From: Saprospiraceae bacterium
GTDB lineage: Bacteria; Bacteroidota; Bacteroidia; Chitinophagales; Saprospiraceae
DNA: 64,000 bases
Direction: 5' to 3'
NCBI GenBank assembly: GCA_026982695.1
Contig: JALSGS010000034.1
Span: 62,001 to 126,000, forward strand
The translations under genes and the position numbers were made by a program. Under the pieces are notes generated by a model. The model saw nothing but the letters and a program-made list of their open reading frames with translations. It was not told the origin of the DNA and made no database searches. Shown piece after piece: positions 25,829 through 36,078 of the stretch; position 1 is the first letter of the stretch, and every line of letters begins with the position of its first letter.

Positions 25829-27751
25829 TTATTCAAAATAGTATCGCTTGAAGGCTTCTAGCGCCTCGTATTCTGGCAGACCTAACAAATCATATAAACG
25901 AGCTGTCTCCCTATTGCGCGCTTCAGCCCGTTGCCAAAACTCGCGCGAGTCATGGCCAGGAAATAACGGACGGTCCTTTTGCGACTGGTGCTTGAAAATG
26001 GCTCGACGCTTGCGCATGAGCTCATCTGGACTAAGTGGCACAGCCATATCAATCTGCTCTATTTCCCACTCTTGCCATGCCCCCCGATAAAGCCACACAT
26101 AACACTGCTTCATCCACACTTGCTCCTTTAGCTGTTCGATAGCTCTGAAAATAGCATCCAGGCACACACGATGTGTCCCATGAGGGTCTGATAAATCGCC
26201 AGCTGCATAAATCTGATGGGGCTTGATCTGTTCGATTAATTGGCGTACAATGCGCACATCTTCCTTATCGATAGGCTTCTTTTTCACCCGCCCTGTTTCG
26301 TAAAAGGGCATATCGAGAAAGTGAATGTGGCCATCCGGTATCCCAACATATCGACAAGCAGCTTTTGCCTCACCACGCCGGATTAACCCTTTAATGGCTT
26401 GTACCTCCGGGCTATCTACTTCACCGGGTTTTTTGCGCGCCAACTGCTGCCTAATGGTTTGAAAAAGCGAACGCGTCACTTCTTGTTTCAGCTCAAAGGC
26501 TTCGTGATAATCATTGACAAAGTCGGCAAATCGAATTACATCGTCGTCAAATACAGCAATATTGCCCGAAGTTTGGTAGGCTACGTGTACTTCGTGTCCC
26601 TGATCAACTAGCCGGATGAAAGTCCCCCCCATGGAAATTACATCGTCATCAGGATGTGGACTGAAGATAATGACACGCTTACGCGGTGGATCTTGCGCTA
26701 CAGGCTTGTCGTAAAATTTTGCACCAGGCTTGCCACCTGGCCAGCCTGTTATCGTACGTTGTAAGTCGTTGAATATGCGAATATTGATATTGTAGGCTGT
26801 ATCGTATTCAGTCACCAAATCACTCATGCCATTGTCCATGTAGTCGCGATTGGTAAGCTTGAGAATGGGTTTTTCCAGGCGCGTACCCAACCAAATAACA
26901 GCCTTTTTCACTAAAAAATCATCCCATTGCACCTCGCCCACTAACCAAGGCGTCTTCACACGCGTCAACTCTGCCGCGGCTGCCAAATCCAACACGACCG
27001 TCGTATGCGGATGCTCTTGCAGATAGGTAGCAGGCACATGATCGGATACTGGCCCTTCCACTGCTTGACGTATAATGGGCGCTTTGCCTTCCCCCCATGC
27101 CATCAGTACGATCTCACGTGCCTCCAGGATGGTGCCTACGCCCATTGTAATGGCCTTTCTCGGTACGTTTTCTTCGCCAAAAAAGTCACTAGCTGCATCT
27201 ACAATAGTGATGTGGTCCAAGGTAATTAGGCGCGTACGCGAATCTCGTCCCGATCCTGGTTCATTGAAGCCAATGTGACCAGTACGCCCTATACCCAACA
27301 ACTGCAAATCTATCCCCCCCGCACGTCTGATCTCTTCCTCATACCACGCACAGTATTCCGATACCTGTTCGCGAGGGATGGTACCATCGGGAATGTGCAC
27401 TTGGTCTGGAGGAATATCCACATGGTCGAAAAGGTGTTCGTGCATGAAGCGCACATAACTCTGCAAAGCATTGGGCGCCATAGGGTAGTACTCGTCCAAG
27501 TTGAAGGTAATGACATTGGCAAAGCTCAAACCCTCTTCCTTGTGCAAACGAACCAACTCTGCGTATACCGATACAGGTGTAGAACCTGTGGCCAACCCCA
27601 ATACACAATGTTTGCCTTGGGCCTGTCGCTCACGTATGAGCCTAGCAATACGCGCAGCTACATTCTGACTGGCTTGCTGCGCATCAGGAAATATGCGGGT
27701 GGGAGTTTTTTCAAACCGAGTTGATGAATGGACATATCGGATCGGATCCAT
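25829..27751 (-). CDS. nagB: Glucosamine-6-phosphate deaminase fused to a PIG-L/LmbE-type domain
   Basis: 640 residues. The N-terminal ~270 are NagB (VLGLATGSTP, NLDEYYP, LGIGRTGHIGFNEPGS with the catalytic Asp/His/Glu set), converting GlcN-6-P to fructose-6-P and ammonia. The C-terminal half (~365-640) has the zinc motif of N-acetylglucosaminyl deacetylase-like LmbE proteins (SPHPDDDVISMGG) and a later DPHGTH. The fusion is known across Bacteroidota; the substrate of the second domain is not established. No other amino-sugar gene adjoins. The upstream region 27752-27918 has no recognised promoter. Confidence 0.95.
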   Translation of the reverse strand: MDPIRYVHSSTRFEKTPTRIFPDAQQASQNVAARIARLIRERQAQGKHCVLGLATGSTPVSVYAELVRLHKEEGLSFANVITFNLDEYYPMAPNALQSYVRFMHEHLFDHVDIPPDQVHIPDGTIPREQVSEYCAWYEEEIRRAGGIDLQLLGIGRTGHIGFNEPGSGRDSRTRLITLDHITIVDAASDFFGEENVPRKAITMGVGTILEAREIVLMAWGEGKAPIIRQAVEGPVSDHVPATYLQEHPHTTVVLDLAAAAELTRVKTPWLVGEVQWDDFLVKKAVIWLGTRLEKPILKLTNRDYMDNGMSDLVTEYDTAYNINIRIFNDLQRTITGWPGGKPGAKFYDKPVAQDPPRKRVIIFSPHPDDDVISMGGTFIRLVDQGHEVHVAYQTSGNIAVFDDDVIRFADFVNDYHEAFELKQEVTRSLFQTIRQQLARKKPGEVDSPEVQAIKGLIRRGEAKAACRYVGIPDGHIHFLDMPFYETGRVKKKPIDKEDVRIVRQLIEQIKPHQIYAAGDLSDPHGTHRVCLDAIFRAIEQLKEQVWMKQCYVWLYRGAWQEWEIEQIDMAVPLSPDELMRKRRAIFKHQSQKDRPLFPGHDSREFWQRAEARNRETARLYDLLGLPEYEALEAFKRYYFE

Positions 27752-27918
27752 AAGCGTTGGAAGTATTGTGGCGTTAGTCTTCGGCTAAAATGGAGTTTTA
27801 ACTCGATATCAAAAAAGATTTTATCTCATAACTTTTGGTTGATTTTACGACCTCTGGCCCATATTTTTCTCCAACCCAATGGACTATGACCCATTTTTCG
27901 CAAATCAGATAACCATCT

Positions 27919-30216
27919 ATGAGGCAGGTGATGCGCAATATATGGTATTCCTTTCCTGTACAGCTCACGATAGTTCATCTGCGCAATCACTTACTACTAT
28001 TAGGTATTTGGATTTTTCTCTTATTACTTGTCAGTGGCAAAGTGGGAGGGAGCCTGGGAATCAACTTCCTATTTTGGGCACCTGAGTATTTGGGCAAAGT
28101 AGGGTTTTGGAGCTTCTTTATCGTGGGCATGGCATTTGGTGCCTTGGTCATGTCCTGGAATCTGAGCACCTACTTGCTCAGTGCTTACCTCTTTCCCTTT
28201 TTGGCCACTTTGGCACGACCCTTTACCAAGTTTTGTATCAACAACGCGCTTATACCTTTGGCGTTTGTGATACTCTATTTAAGCCTGCACATTTGGTACG
28301 AATGTGCATATGAATCGCACGGCGCACTCTACATTCTGGCCAATTGCATGGGATTTTTAGTGGGAGTGATCACTTTAATCGGATTGATCGCGCTATATCT
28401 GCAATTTGCCAACAAAGACATTCTCAGTTTTCTAAAAATCACATCCCAGCCATCATCAAATCAGTATACTGCCTATATAGGGGCAGGCCAGCACAAAATC
28501 TCTATCGAAGATGTGCGTCTACATCGAACTGCTTGGTTGGTCACCAATTACCTGACCGAAAAGTTGCGGGTACGCCCTGTACGCAGTGTATATCACTACG
28601 ACATCAGCTTGTTATTGCGCGTGTTCCGGCAAAACCACCTAAACGCACTACGCGTGCAGCTCTATACGATTGTTATCATTGTATTGTTAGGATTGCTTAT
28701 TGACAATCCCTACTTCCGCATTCCTGCAGCTGCTTCAATTTTTGTACTAGCCAGTATTGTCATGGGCTTGCTAGGCGCACTTGTTTACTGGTTGCACAGA
28801 TGGGCATTCACGGGTTTTGTCCTGATTATGATCGCGATCAATTTATTGACACGCCTGGAGTTTTTTCATCCGAAAAACCAAGCTTATGGACTTAATTATC
28901 AAAAAATTGGACGGCCCGAATATTCATACGCTTCACTTAGCGCCTTGTGCCAACCCAAAAATGCCCAATCAGACAAACAACAAATTGAAGCTATCCTCGA
29001 CAAGTGGCTCCAACGCCACCAAGCAGCAGGAGATTCCCTACCGCATATGATTGTATTAGGTACCAGTGGTGGTGGCCTGAAAGCTGCACTATGGGCTATG
29101 CATGTACTTCAACAACTAGATAGCATATCGAAGGGTGAGTTCATGAAACATACAGTGCTCATCGGAGGGGCTTCGGGTGGAATGATCGGTGCAGCTTACT
29201 TTCGAGAGTTGTACTTGCGACAACTACAAGGGCAAGCCGTCAATCCCTATGACAAAAAATATCTAGATTTTATTTCCAAAGACCTACTCAATTCCGTTTC
29301 ATTCACTATTGTGTCTAATGATTTATTTCTTCCCTGGGTTCAGTTTGAAGAAGCCGGTTATACTTACCGAAAAGATAGAGGATACGTCTTTGAGATGCAG
29401 CTAAATGAAAACACAGGCTATGTACTCGACAAAGCGTTGACCGAGTATTGGCTGCCGGAAAAAGAAGCACTCATCCCTTTGCTCTTCGTCACACCCAGTA
29501 TTGTCAATGATGGACGACGGCTCATCATCTCACCTCACAGCGTATCCTACATGATGGCTCCTCCTGTAGCACTAGAAAAGCCCCAAGCAGTAGAAATAGA
29601 CGCAGTGGACTTCATGCGACTACTCGAAAAACAAGATGCAGCCAATTTGCGATTTACTACTGCCTTGCGCATGAATGCCACTTATCCCTACGTCTTACCC
29701 GATGTGTTCCTTCCCACTGAACCGATGGTTGAAGTACTAGATGCAGGCTTTCGCGACAACTTTGGTATCAAAACAGCAGTGCGATTTTTACATGCTCATA
29801 AAGACTGGATACAGACACATGCCAGTGGAGTAACACTGGTGGTTATCAGAGCATACGGACGGCACCGGCAAATCGCTTCAAGTGAACATCGAGGTGTAAT
29901 CGAGACAATGTTCAACCCCCTGGGCATTGCCTTTAATATCATGAAACTTCAAGAATTCGAACACGATACCAATGTGGGCCTACTCTACGACTTGCTTGGC
30001 CGCGACCACTTTGATGTGTTGCGATTTGTCTATATCCCCGGACAACTTAACAAAGAGTCCCCCATCTCTTTCCACCTCACCCGCCGAGAGAAACGAGATA
30101 TTTTGACAGCACTTCAGCGCCCCCCTAACCAGCAGACGTTACAAAAGCTACTCAAAAGGCTCCACGCCTATCCTATGATCACACAACAGCAGGAAGTGAC
30201 GCCATCGCACCAATAA
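27919..30216 (+). CDS. Polytopic membrane protein with C-terminal patatin-like lipase domain
   Basis: 765 residues. About eight hydrophobic helices fill the first 310 (roughly 24-40, 60-80, 82-98, 110-127, 136-162, 246-262, 268-290, 294-311). The rest is a patatin-like phospholipase domain: glycine-rich oxyanion loop GTSGGGLKAA (381-390), nucleophile Ser419 in GGASGG and dyad Asp608 in LDAG. It should hydrolyse acyl esters at the membrane, with lipid substrate unknown. The catalytic side is probably cytoplasmic, judged from the absence of a signal peptide. Start could be Met5. It converges on the acyl-CoA ligase with a hairpin between; a lipid-recycling link is speculative. Confidence 0.82.
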   Translation: MRQVMRNIWYSFPVQLTIVHLRNHLLLLGIWIFLLLLVSGKVGGSLGINFLFWAPEYLGKVGFWSFFIVGMAFGALVMSWNLSTYLLSAYLFPFLATLARPFTKFCINNALIPLAFVILYLSLHIWYECAYESHGALYILANCMGFLVGVITLIGLIALYLQFANKDILSFLKITSQPSSNQYTAYIGAGQHKISIEDVRLHRTAWLVTNYLTEKLRVRPVRSVYHYDISLLLRVFRQNHLNALRVQLYTIVIIVLLGLLIDNPYFRIPAAASIFVLASIVMGLLGALVYWLHRWAFTGFVLIMIAINLLTRLEFFHPKNQAYGLNYQKIGRPEYSYASLSALCQPKNAQSDKQQIEAILDKWLQRHQAAGDSLPHMIVLGTSGGGLKAALWAMHVLQQLDSISKGEFMKHTVLIGGASGGMIGAAYFRELYLRQLQGQAVNPYDKKYLDFISKDLLNSVSFTIVSNDLFLPWVQFEEAGYTYRKDRGYVFEMQLNENTGYVLDKALTEYWLPEKEALIPLLFVTPSIVNDGRRLIISPHSVSYMMAPPVALEKPQAVEIDAVDFMRLLEKQDAANLRFTTALRMNATYPYVLPDVFLPTEPMVEVLDAGFRDNFGIKTAVRFLHAHKDWIQTHASGVTLVVIRAYGRHRQIASSEHRGVIETMFNPLGIAFNIMKLQEFEHDTNVGLLYDLLGRDHFDVLRFVYIPGQLNKESPISFHLTRREKRDILTALQRPPNQQTLQKLLKRLHAYPMITQQQEVTPSHQ

Positions 30217-30261
30217 CTATTTCGTGTCGGTACTCACAAAGTAGTGGCACCAGAATAAACG

Positions 30262-30299
30262 ATACAGGCATTTCTGGTACGTGCCAAAAATGCCTGTAT
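30262..30299. terminator. Bidirectional hairpin between patatin and acyl-CoA ligase genes
   Basis: ATACAGGCATTT (30262-30273) pairs perfectly with AAATGCCTGTAT (30288-30299) around a 14 nt loop, midway between the two convergent stop codons. Short A/T runs lie on the stem bases rather than a long U-tract. Confidence 0.75.
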
Positions 30300-30325
30300 A
30301 TCACATTACTTCAGAAAGTATCTAT

Positions 30326-32146
30326 CTATTCAGCATACATTTGCTCAATGAGGTCATCATACTTTTTCAGAATCACGCGCCGTTTCAGTTTCATGGTAGG
30401 TGTGAGCTCTGCAGGCGATCCATCTGACTTGATGGGCTCCCATACATCGGCCACTAAGACAAATTTTTTGATTTGTTCGATATGACTGAACTCAGGATTG
30501 ACCTCATCAATAATGCGTTGATATTTATCGATTACCGCAGGATTCCGAATCATTTCCTCCAGATTGGTCCATTCGAGTTGGTTATGCATGCACCAATTGC
30601 GCAAAGCTTCTTCCGCTGCCACAATAATGGCAGAGACAAACTTGCGCTTTTCACCCACCACCATTGCTTGCTCTATGAGGAAGTTCTCCTTCAATTTGTT
30701 TTCGATAGGTGCCGGCGCTACGTATTTTCCTCCTGAAGTTTTGAGCAATTCCTTTTTTCGGTCGGTAATCTTGAGAAATTGTCGATCACAGTGCGTGATG
30801 AACGTGCCTATATCCCCTGTACGGAAAAACTGCTTCCCCTCGATCTCTACAAACACAGCGGCTGTTTCTTCGGGCTTATTGTAGTAGCCCTTCATTACGT
30901 TAGGACCATGTGCCAGAATTTCGCCTTCACCAGGCCCGTACAAATCCGATTCTTCTATGCGTAGCTCTACGCCATCTACTGCAGGGCCTACCGTTCCCAG
31001 CAGAGCACCACAAGGTTCAAAACGGTTTATTGTCAGTGCTGGCGAGGTTTCTGTCAGCCCATATCCCTCTCGCACGGGTATACCTGCAGCGGAAAACACC
31101 TGAGCTATGCGGCGAGGGCAAGCTGCTGCACCTGTAATAATACCCTTTACGCGCCCACCTAAGGCCGCTCGCCATTTGCTAAAAATGAGCTTATCGGCAA
31201 TGGCTACCTTGAGTTTTTTCAATCCTTTATATTCGACATCGTATTCGTAACCCTCAGTTTGGCGCAGAGCCCAAAAGAACAAGGTACGCTTGATTCCACT
31301 CAGTTCTAATCCCTTTTGATAAATTTTTTCATACACCTTCTCCAAAAGACGTGGCACTGTAGTGAAAAAGTGAGGTCGTATAGTACGCAAGTCACCCGAC
31401 TCACCCCCCAAATTGTCAGTCCCCGTAAACACTACATTGACACCTGCATAGGAGTAGGCATACATCACTGCACGCTCGAAAATGTGGCACAGAGGTAAAA
31501 AGCTAAGTGCCACCTCGCCTGCCTCTATAGGGATACAGGGTAATACCGAGCACACATTGCTGACGATATTGTGATGTGTCAGCATGACCCCTTTAGGATT
31601 ACCCGTTGTGCCCGAAGTATATATAAGTGTAGCCAAATCCTGAGGCTGTACTTGGGCCATGCGTGCATCTACTTCTTCCGAACGGTCCGTGGCAAAAAGC
31701 GATTTCCAATAAGGTACATCATCTCTATGGTCGAAGGAATAAATACCCTTTAAAGATGGCACTTGCTCCATAGTGCCCTGTACCTTGTCCACTAAATCAC
31801 CTGAGCCACAAAAGCAATACTTTACTTGGGCATCATTGAAAATATATTCGTACTCACGTGAACTAATCGTGGGGTAAACAGGTACATTGATAACGCCAAT
31901 CTGCAACATAGCCAAATCAGTCACCACCCATTCCGGTCGGTTTTTGTACGTCACCATAGCCACTTTATCCCCCGGTTGAAGCCCCAATTGCAAAAAGCCC
32001 TGACTTAGTTGGTGCGCTTGGTTGATAAGTTCTTCTGTACTAAAATAACGCCATGCTCCTTGATAAAACCCTCCAAATGCCCGCTGCTGAGGGTAATGTG
32101 CTTGTTGGTAATAGATAAAGTCAAACAGCCTGGTTGGTTTTTCCAT
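30326..32146 (-). CDS. Long-chain acyl-CoA synthetase (AMP-forming)
   Basis: 606-residue ANL-superfamily enzyme. AMP-binding P-loop YTSGTTGNPKG near residue 185, A5-type GYGLTETSP, FRTGDIG and the C-terminal hinge KITDRKKELLKTSGGK. The YKNRPEWV N terminus and overall length fit the long-chain (Faa1/FadD15-like) group rather than acetyl-CoA synthetase. It activates fatty acids for beta-oxidation or lipid synthesis; PaaG-like and MeaB proteins in the window belong to the same broad metabolism. A 14 bp palindrome overlaps its likely promoter. Confidence 0.93.
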   Translation of the reverse strand: MEKPTRLFDFIYYQQAHYPQQRAFGGFYQGAWRYFSTEELINQAHQLSQGFLQLGLQPGDKVAMVTYKNRPEWVVTDLAMLQIGVINVPVYPTISSREYEYIFNDAQVKYCFCGSGDLVDKVQGTMEQVPSLKGIYSFDHRDDVPYWKSLFATDRSEEVDARMAQVQPQDLATLIYTSGTTGNPKGVMLTHHNIVSNVCSVLPCIPIEAGEVALSFLPLCHIFERAVMYAYSYAGVNVVFTGTDNLGGESGDLRTIRPHFFTTVPRLLEKVYEKIYQKGLELSGIKRTLFFWALRQTEGYEYDVEYKGLKKLKVAIADKLIFSKWRAALGGRVKGIITGAAACPRRIAQVFSAAGIPVREGYGLTETSPALTINRFEPCGALLGTVGPAVDGVELRIEESDLYGPGEGEILAHGPNVMKGYYNKPEETAAVFVEIEGKQFFRTGDIGTFITHCDRQFLKITDRKKELLKTSGGKYVAPAPIENKLKENFLIEQAMVVGEKRKFVSAIIVAAEEALRNWCMHNQLEWTNLEEMIRNPAVIDKYQRIIDEVNPEFSHIEQIKKFVLVADVWEPIKSDGSPAELTPTMKLKRRVILKKYDDLIEQMYAE

Positions 32147-32177
32147 ATTGCTTTTTTTGAATGCAAAAAACTACTAT

Positions 32178-32191
32178 CACAAATATTTGTG
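32178..32191. promoter_or_regulatory. 14 bp palindrome, possible operator
   Basis: CACAAATATTTGTG is a perfect palindrome 32 bp upstream of the acyl-CoA ligase start and 146 bp before divergent nadC. Position and symmetry suggest a repressor site; the regulator is unknown. Confidence 0.4.
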
Positions 32192-32336
32192 GCAAAATAA
32201 TCAATACACAAAAAATGATTTCACACACACCCTATCCATTGGAAAAGTGCAAAAGCAATAGCTTTGCTCTTGTCGTAGTACACATAGTAACTGATACGCA
32301 ATACCTCCAAGCCAAAATGTTGTAAACCACCCGTAC

Positions 32337-33209
32337 ATGAAGCCCAGCATGCAACAAATTGACAATTTCATCAAAAAGGCAATTGAAGAAGACGTAGGCC
32401 CTGGTGACTACACTTCACTAGCATGCATATCCGAAGATATGCGTAGCAGTGCCCAGTTGTTGGTCAAGGACGTAGGAGTTATCGCTGGTATTGAAGTAGC
32501 GCAACGCGCCTTTGAGCTTGTTGATCCTGAGTTCCAATTTGAAGCATATATAAAAGACGGCAGTGCAGTGCGTCCCGGCGACGTGGCATTTACAGTATAT
32601 GCCAACACACGTGCCCTTCTCAAAATAGAACGCGTCGTGCTTAACACAATGCAACACATGAGTGGTATTGCTACGCTGAGCAATCAGTTTCTTTTTGAAG
32701 TAGAAGACTTAGACGTCACAGTGCTAGATACACGTAAGACAACACCTTTGCTGCGCTTCTTGGAGAAGTGGGCCGTCCAATTAGGTGGATGCAGTAATTA
32801 CCGATTTGGTCTGTACGACCGCTTTATGATCAAGGACAATCACATAGATGCATGTGGTGGCATCGCACCAGCCCTTGATAGTGTATGGGCCTTTAGACAG
32901 TCACATCAACTCGATCTTCCTTTAACTGTGGAAGTGCGCAACTTGGAAGAAGTTTGGCAAGTATTGGAATGTGGCGTAGGGAAAGTATCACGTCTCATGT
33001 TCGACAACTTTGAATTGCCCTTATTACGCGAAGCGGTGGCGATTGTAGGAGACACTTTCGAAACCGAAGCCAGTGGAGGCATTACCCTGCACAATATTCG
33101 AAAGGTGGCCCAAACAGGAGTACAATTCATTTCTGTGGGTGCACTCACCCATTCTGCTACTCATCTAGATATGAGTCTTAAAATTTTACCCTCATCACGC
33201 AAATACTAA
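32337..33209 (+). CDS. nadC: Nicotinate-nucleotide pyrophosphorylase (carboxylating)
   Basis: Quinolinate phosphoribosyltransferase, making NaMN from quinolinate and PRPP. 290 residues; characteristic EEDVGPGDYT at the N terminus, DTRKTTPLLR with the substrate-binding Arg/Lys/Thr cluster, KDNHIDACGG, VEVRNLEE and ASGGITLHNI. NadD, encoded at 16.9 kb, takes its product. Monocistronic and divergent from the acyl-CoA ligase. Confidence 0.96.
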   Translation: MKPSMQQIDNFIKKAIEEDVGPGDYTSLACISEDMRSSAQLLVKDVGVIAGIEVAQRAFELVDPEFQFEAYIKDGSAVRPGDVAFTVYANTRALLKIERVVLNTMQHMSGIATLSNQFLFEVEDLDVTVLDTRKTTPLLRFLEKWAVQLGGCSNYRFGLYDRFMIKDNHIDACGGIAPALDSVWAFRQSHQLDLPLTVEVRNLEEVWQVLECGVGKVSRLMFDNFELPLLREAVAIVGDTFETEASGGITLHNIRKVAQTGVQFISVGALTHSATHLDMSLKILPSSRKY

Positions 33210-33576
33210 CAAGATCAAAATCAGTATCGAAGCACACAATATCCAAAATCTCATGTCCTTCAACAACACAGGAGTTTCACGTTCTTTCACCTTTGTGTTT
33301 TATTTCCATATCAAACCATAATACCTACATTCGAACCACTTCATGTATACACATGAAATAGCCCTCTATACAAGCAATTCTGCCAGTAGATTCCCTTCAG
33401 GGAGTATCCTTAGAGATTTACTTGAAGGAAATGGTGGTAAGGCCCAAGGTGTACGGTGTTGTACATCTTGTCAGCATAGTGGTGGGGGGAGATATACGCG
33501 GGTAGATGTTAAGGCCCCAAGGACACTCAAGGTGAGTCAAAAAAAATGCCAGATTGGCCAAACAATGCAGCAAACT
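33210..33576. other. Gene-free gap between nadC and pyrD
   Basis: 367 bp between convergent genes without a credible ORF. It holds a small hairpin TTCATGT-ATAC-ACATGAA (33340-33357) and a near-identical direct repeat TAAGGCCCAAGG (33438-33449) / TAAGGCCCCAAGG (33510-33522). The local plus strand from about 33420 to 33535 is G-rich, unlike its surroundings. No tRNA fold or known RNA was recognised. Confidence 0.5.
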
Positions 33577-34617
33577 TTACAAATTCGTTTCTAGTATATA
33601 CTTCAACAACTTCTTCACTAAAGGAGGCCCTTCGTATATCAAGCCGGTATATAGCTGAACTAAAGTGGCTCCTGCTTCCAATTTTTCTCGCACATCTCCA
33701 TATGAAGCAATACCGCCTACCCCAATAATGGGTACTTTTCCTTGCGTACGTCGATGTAGATACCTGATCACTTCCGTAGATCTATGACGCAAAGGTGCAC
33801 CACTCAGCCCACCATCCCCAATCTGTTGGATACGAGCTTGTTTGGTACGTAGGCCCTCTCGGGAAATAGTTGTATTTGTAGCAATAATACCTGCCAACTT
33901 CGTACGCAATACAATATCTACGATATCATCGAGCTGAGCCCAATTCAGATCGGGTGCAATTTTGAGTAAGATGGGTTTCGGCTTGGGTTTTTGCGAATTG
34001 AGGTACTGCAAGTGGTTCAACAAGTGCTCAAGTGGCTCGCGATCTTGTAATGCACGCAATCCAGGGGTATTAGGTGAACTGACATTAACGACAAAGTAAT
34101 CAACCCAAGGATAAAGCTTTTCAAAACAGATGGCATAGTCTTCGAAAGCACGCTCATTGGGCGTGTCCTTGTGCTTCCCAATATTGCCGCCTATAATCAG
34201 TCCTTTAGGCTTCCCCTTTTTGAGGCGCGTTACCATCCGATCTACCCCTTCATTGTTGAACCCCATTCTATTGATCAAAGCCTTATCGGCAGGTAGCCGA
34301 AAAAGCCGAGGTTGGGAGTTTCCTCGTTGAGGTCGGGGAGTGACCGTGCCAATTTCTATAAAACCAAACCCCAACGTAGATAGATCGCGAAAATACTTGC
34401 CATCCTTGTCAAACCCTGCTGCCAAACCAATCGGATTGCGAAAATGCAACCCGAACACCTCTCTTGCCAAGTTGGGATGCGAAACTTCATACCACCAACT
34501 CAACAGCTTACGCATACCTGGCAAAGACAGAAGTCCACTCCACAACCGCATGGCTAAGTGATGTGCCTGCTCAGCCGGCAAAAGAAAGAGCACTTTGCGC
34601 ACTACGAAATAAAACAT
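33577..34617 (-). CDS. pyrD: Dihydroorotate dehydrogenase (quinone), class 2
   Basis: 346 residues from [20 protein letters not shown]-barrel enzyme bound to the inner membrane by its N-terminal helices and coupled to the quinone pool. [25 protein letters not shown] and [11 protein letters not shown], with the class-2 catalytic Ser in that last motif, are visible, plus IIATNTT and GVGGI near the C terminus. The longer open frame overlaps the upstream amidohydrolase and has no family similarity. It is 112 bp downstream of that gene on the same strand. Confidence 0.95.
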   Translation of the reverse strand: MFYFVVRKVLFLLPAEQAHHLAMRLWSGLLSLPGMRKLLSWWYEVSHPNLAREVFGLHFRNPIGLAAGFDKDGKYFRDLSTLGFGFIEIGTVTPRPQRGNSQPRLFRLPADKALINRMGFNNEGVDRMVTRLKKGKPKGLIIGGNIGKHKDTPNERAFEDYAICFEKLYPWVDYFVVNVSSPNTPGLRALQDREPLEHLLNHLQYLNSQKPKPKPILLKIAPDLNWAQLDDIVDIVLRTKLAGIIATNTTISREGLRTKQARIQQIGDGGLSGAPLRHRSTEVIRYLHRRTQGKVPIIGVGGIASYGDVREKLEAGATLVQLYTGLIYEGPPLVKKLLKYILETNL

Positions 34618-34729
34618 GCCACTCGTTTTAGCCCCAAAGGTCTTCGATTTTATCCACTTCTCGACAATAAGGGCGAATGGATACGCTCCACTCGCCCTCA
34701 ATACTTTGGTGGGAAAATGCGCTCTCTGA

Positions 34730-36025
34730 TCACTGTTGTGACAACTGCTCGTACTTGGCCTTAAACTTTCGATACAGCATCTTGTGTTTGTTGTCCAAAC
34801 TAACGGAGCGCCCCTGTATAAAGGCATGTGTCACTTGATTGGTGCGTATGTCTAAAGCATCGCCCTGGCTGAGAAACAACGTAGCATCTTTACCCACTTC
34901 TATCGTTCCTGTCTGATCTGCAATACCTAAGATCTCAGCTGTAGCCCCTGTAAGTGCACGTACGGCTTCTTCATATGGCAACCCATACGCCACAGCCTGC
35001 CCTGCTACAAAAGGGAGGTTAAACTGTTGCCAAAAGCCCTTTTGCGAAAAGCAAAACTGCACTCCCTTTTCATAAAGTATTGCTGGGGTGCGAAAGGGCA
35101 AGTCAATGGGTTCGTCGGGTCTACGGGGCAAGTTGAAAGTAGTGCGCAAGATCACCGGCACACGATGTGCCTTGAGAAAATCCGCGACTACCCAAGCATC
35201 TGTAGCTCCTACAATTACAGGAGTAATGCCATAGTCTTCTGCAAACAGGACGGCCTCTTGGATGTTGGCAGCCAACTCCGCATGGATGTATAAACGGCGC
35301 GTGCCATCGAATACAGGCTTCATTGCTTCAAAGCGCAAGTTTTTTTCTTCGACTTCGGGTCGTTGGTAATAGGCATAGGCCTCGTCAAAAAACGCTCGCA
35401 GGGCATTAACTTGCTTATCATATTGCTTGTTTTTCTCTACTTTAAATTGGCGCCAGCCAAAAGAATAGGGGGAAGGCCAATTGAGATGTACGCCATCATC
35501 GGCTTTGAGCACAGCATCCTCCCAGTTCCAACCATCGGTCATCATGATGCTAGACATGCCGGGAATGCGCCCCCCCGAGGGTGTAGTCTGCACTAACAGC
35601 ACGCCATTGGCTCGTACGGTAGGAATAATTTCCGAATCTGTATTGTAGGCAATAAGTGCACGTACATTGGGATTGAAAGAGCCCACTTCCTGATAGTCCA
35701 CTGTAGCACGTACGGCGCCTATTTCCACTAGTCCTAATGGCGTATTAGTAGCAATAAATCCAGGATAAAGATGCTTACCCTTAACGTCAATAACCTGATA
35801 ACCAGACAAGTCCGGTTGATCTTTTCCATCGCTCACAATGGTAATTTTCCCCTTGTCAAATGCGACAATTCCCCCCTCAATCAATTGGCCGTTGCCTACG
35901 TGAATTGTAGCATTTACAATGGCTATGGGTTCGCTTTGAGGTGGTGCTGGTACAGGTACATACTGTGCTTGCAGTACATTTTGTATGAAGAAAAATACGA
36001 GTATGGATATTGATATGTGTTTCAT
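34730..36025 (-). CDS. Secreted amidohydrolase-like protein without the HxH metal motif
   Basis: 431 residues from [21 protein letters not shown], a signal peptide, so periplasmic. The fold follows imidazolonepropionase-type amidohydrolases: N-terminal [17 protein letters not shown] beta sandwich, [13 protein letters not shown] at the end of strand 1, and the C-terminal [17 protein letters not shown]. The canonical PGFIDxHxH is replaced by PGFIATNTP, so the first two metal ligands are lost. It is probably non-catalytic or a partner of the preceding gene's product, which ends 53 bp upstream on the same strand. Confidence 0.8.
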   Translation of the reverse strand: MKHISISILVFFFIQNVLQAQYVPVPAPPQSEPIAIVNATIHVGNGQLIEGGIVAFDKGKITIVSDGKDQPDLSGYQVIDVKGKHLYPGFIATNTPLGLVEIGAVRATVDYQEVGSFNPNVRALIAYNTDSEIIPTVRANGVLLVQTTPSGGRIPGMSSIMMTDGWNWEDAVLKADDGVHLNWPSPYSFGWRQFKVEKNKQYDKQVNALRAFFDEAYAYYQRPEVEEKNLRFEAMKPVFDGTRRLYIHAELAANIQEAVLFAEDYGITPVIVGATDAWVVADFLKAHRVPVILRTTFNLPRRPDEPIDLPFRTPAILYEKGVQFCFSQKGFWQQFNLPFVAGQAVAYGLPYEEAVRALTGATAEILGIADQTGTIEVGKDATLFLSQGDALDIRTNQVTHAFIQGRSVSLDNKHKMLYRKFKAKYEQLSQQ

Positions 36026-36078
36026 TTTCCTATTGTTTTTGCAAAATAAACCGGATAGGAGACCCAACTGGCTCATCC

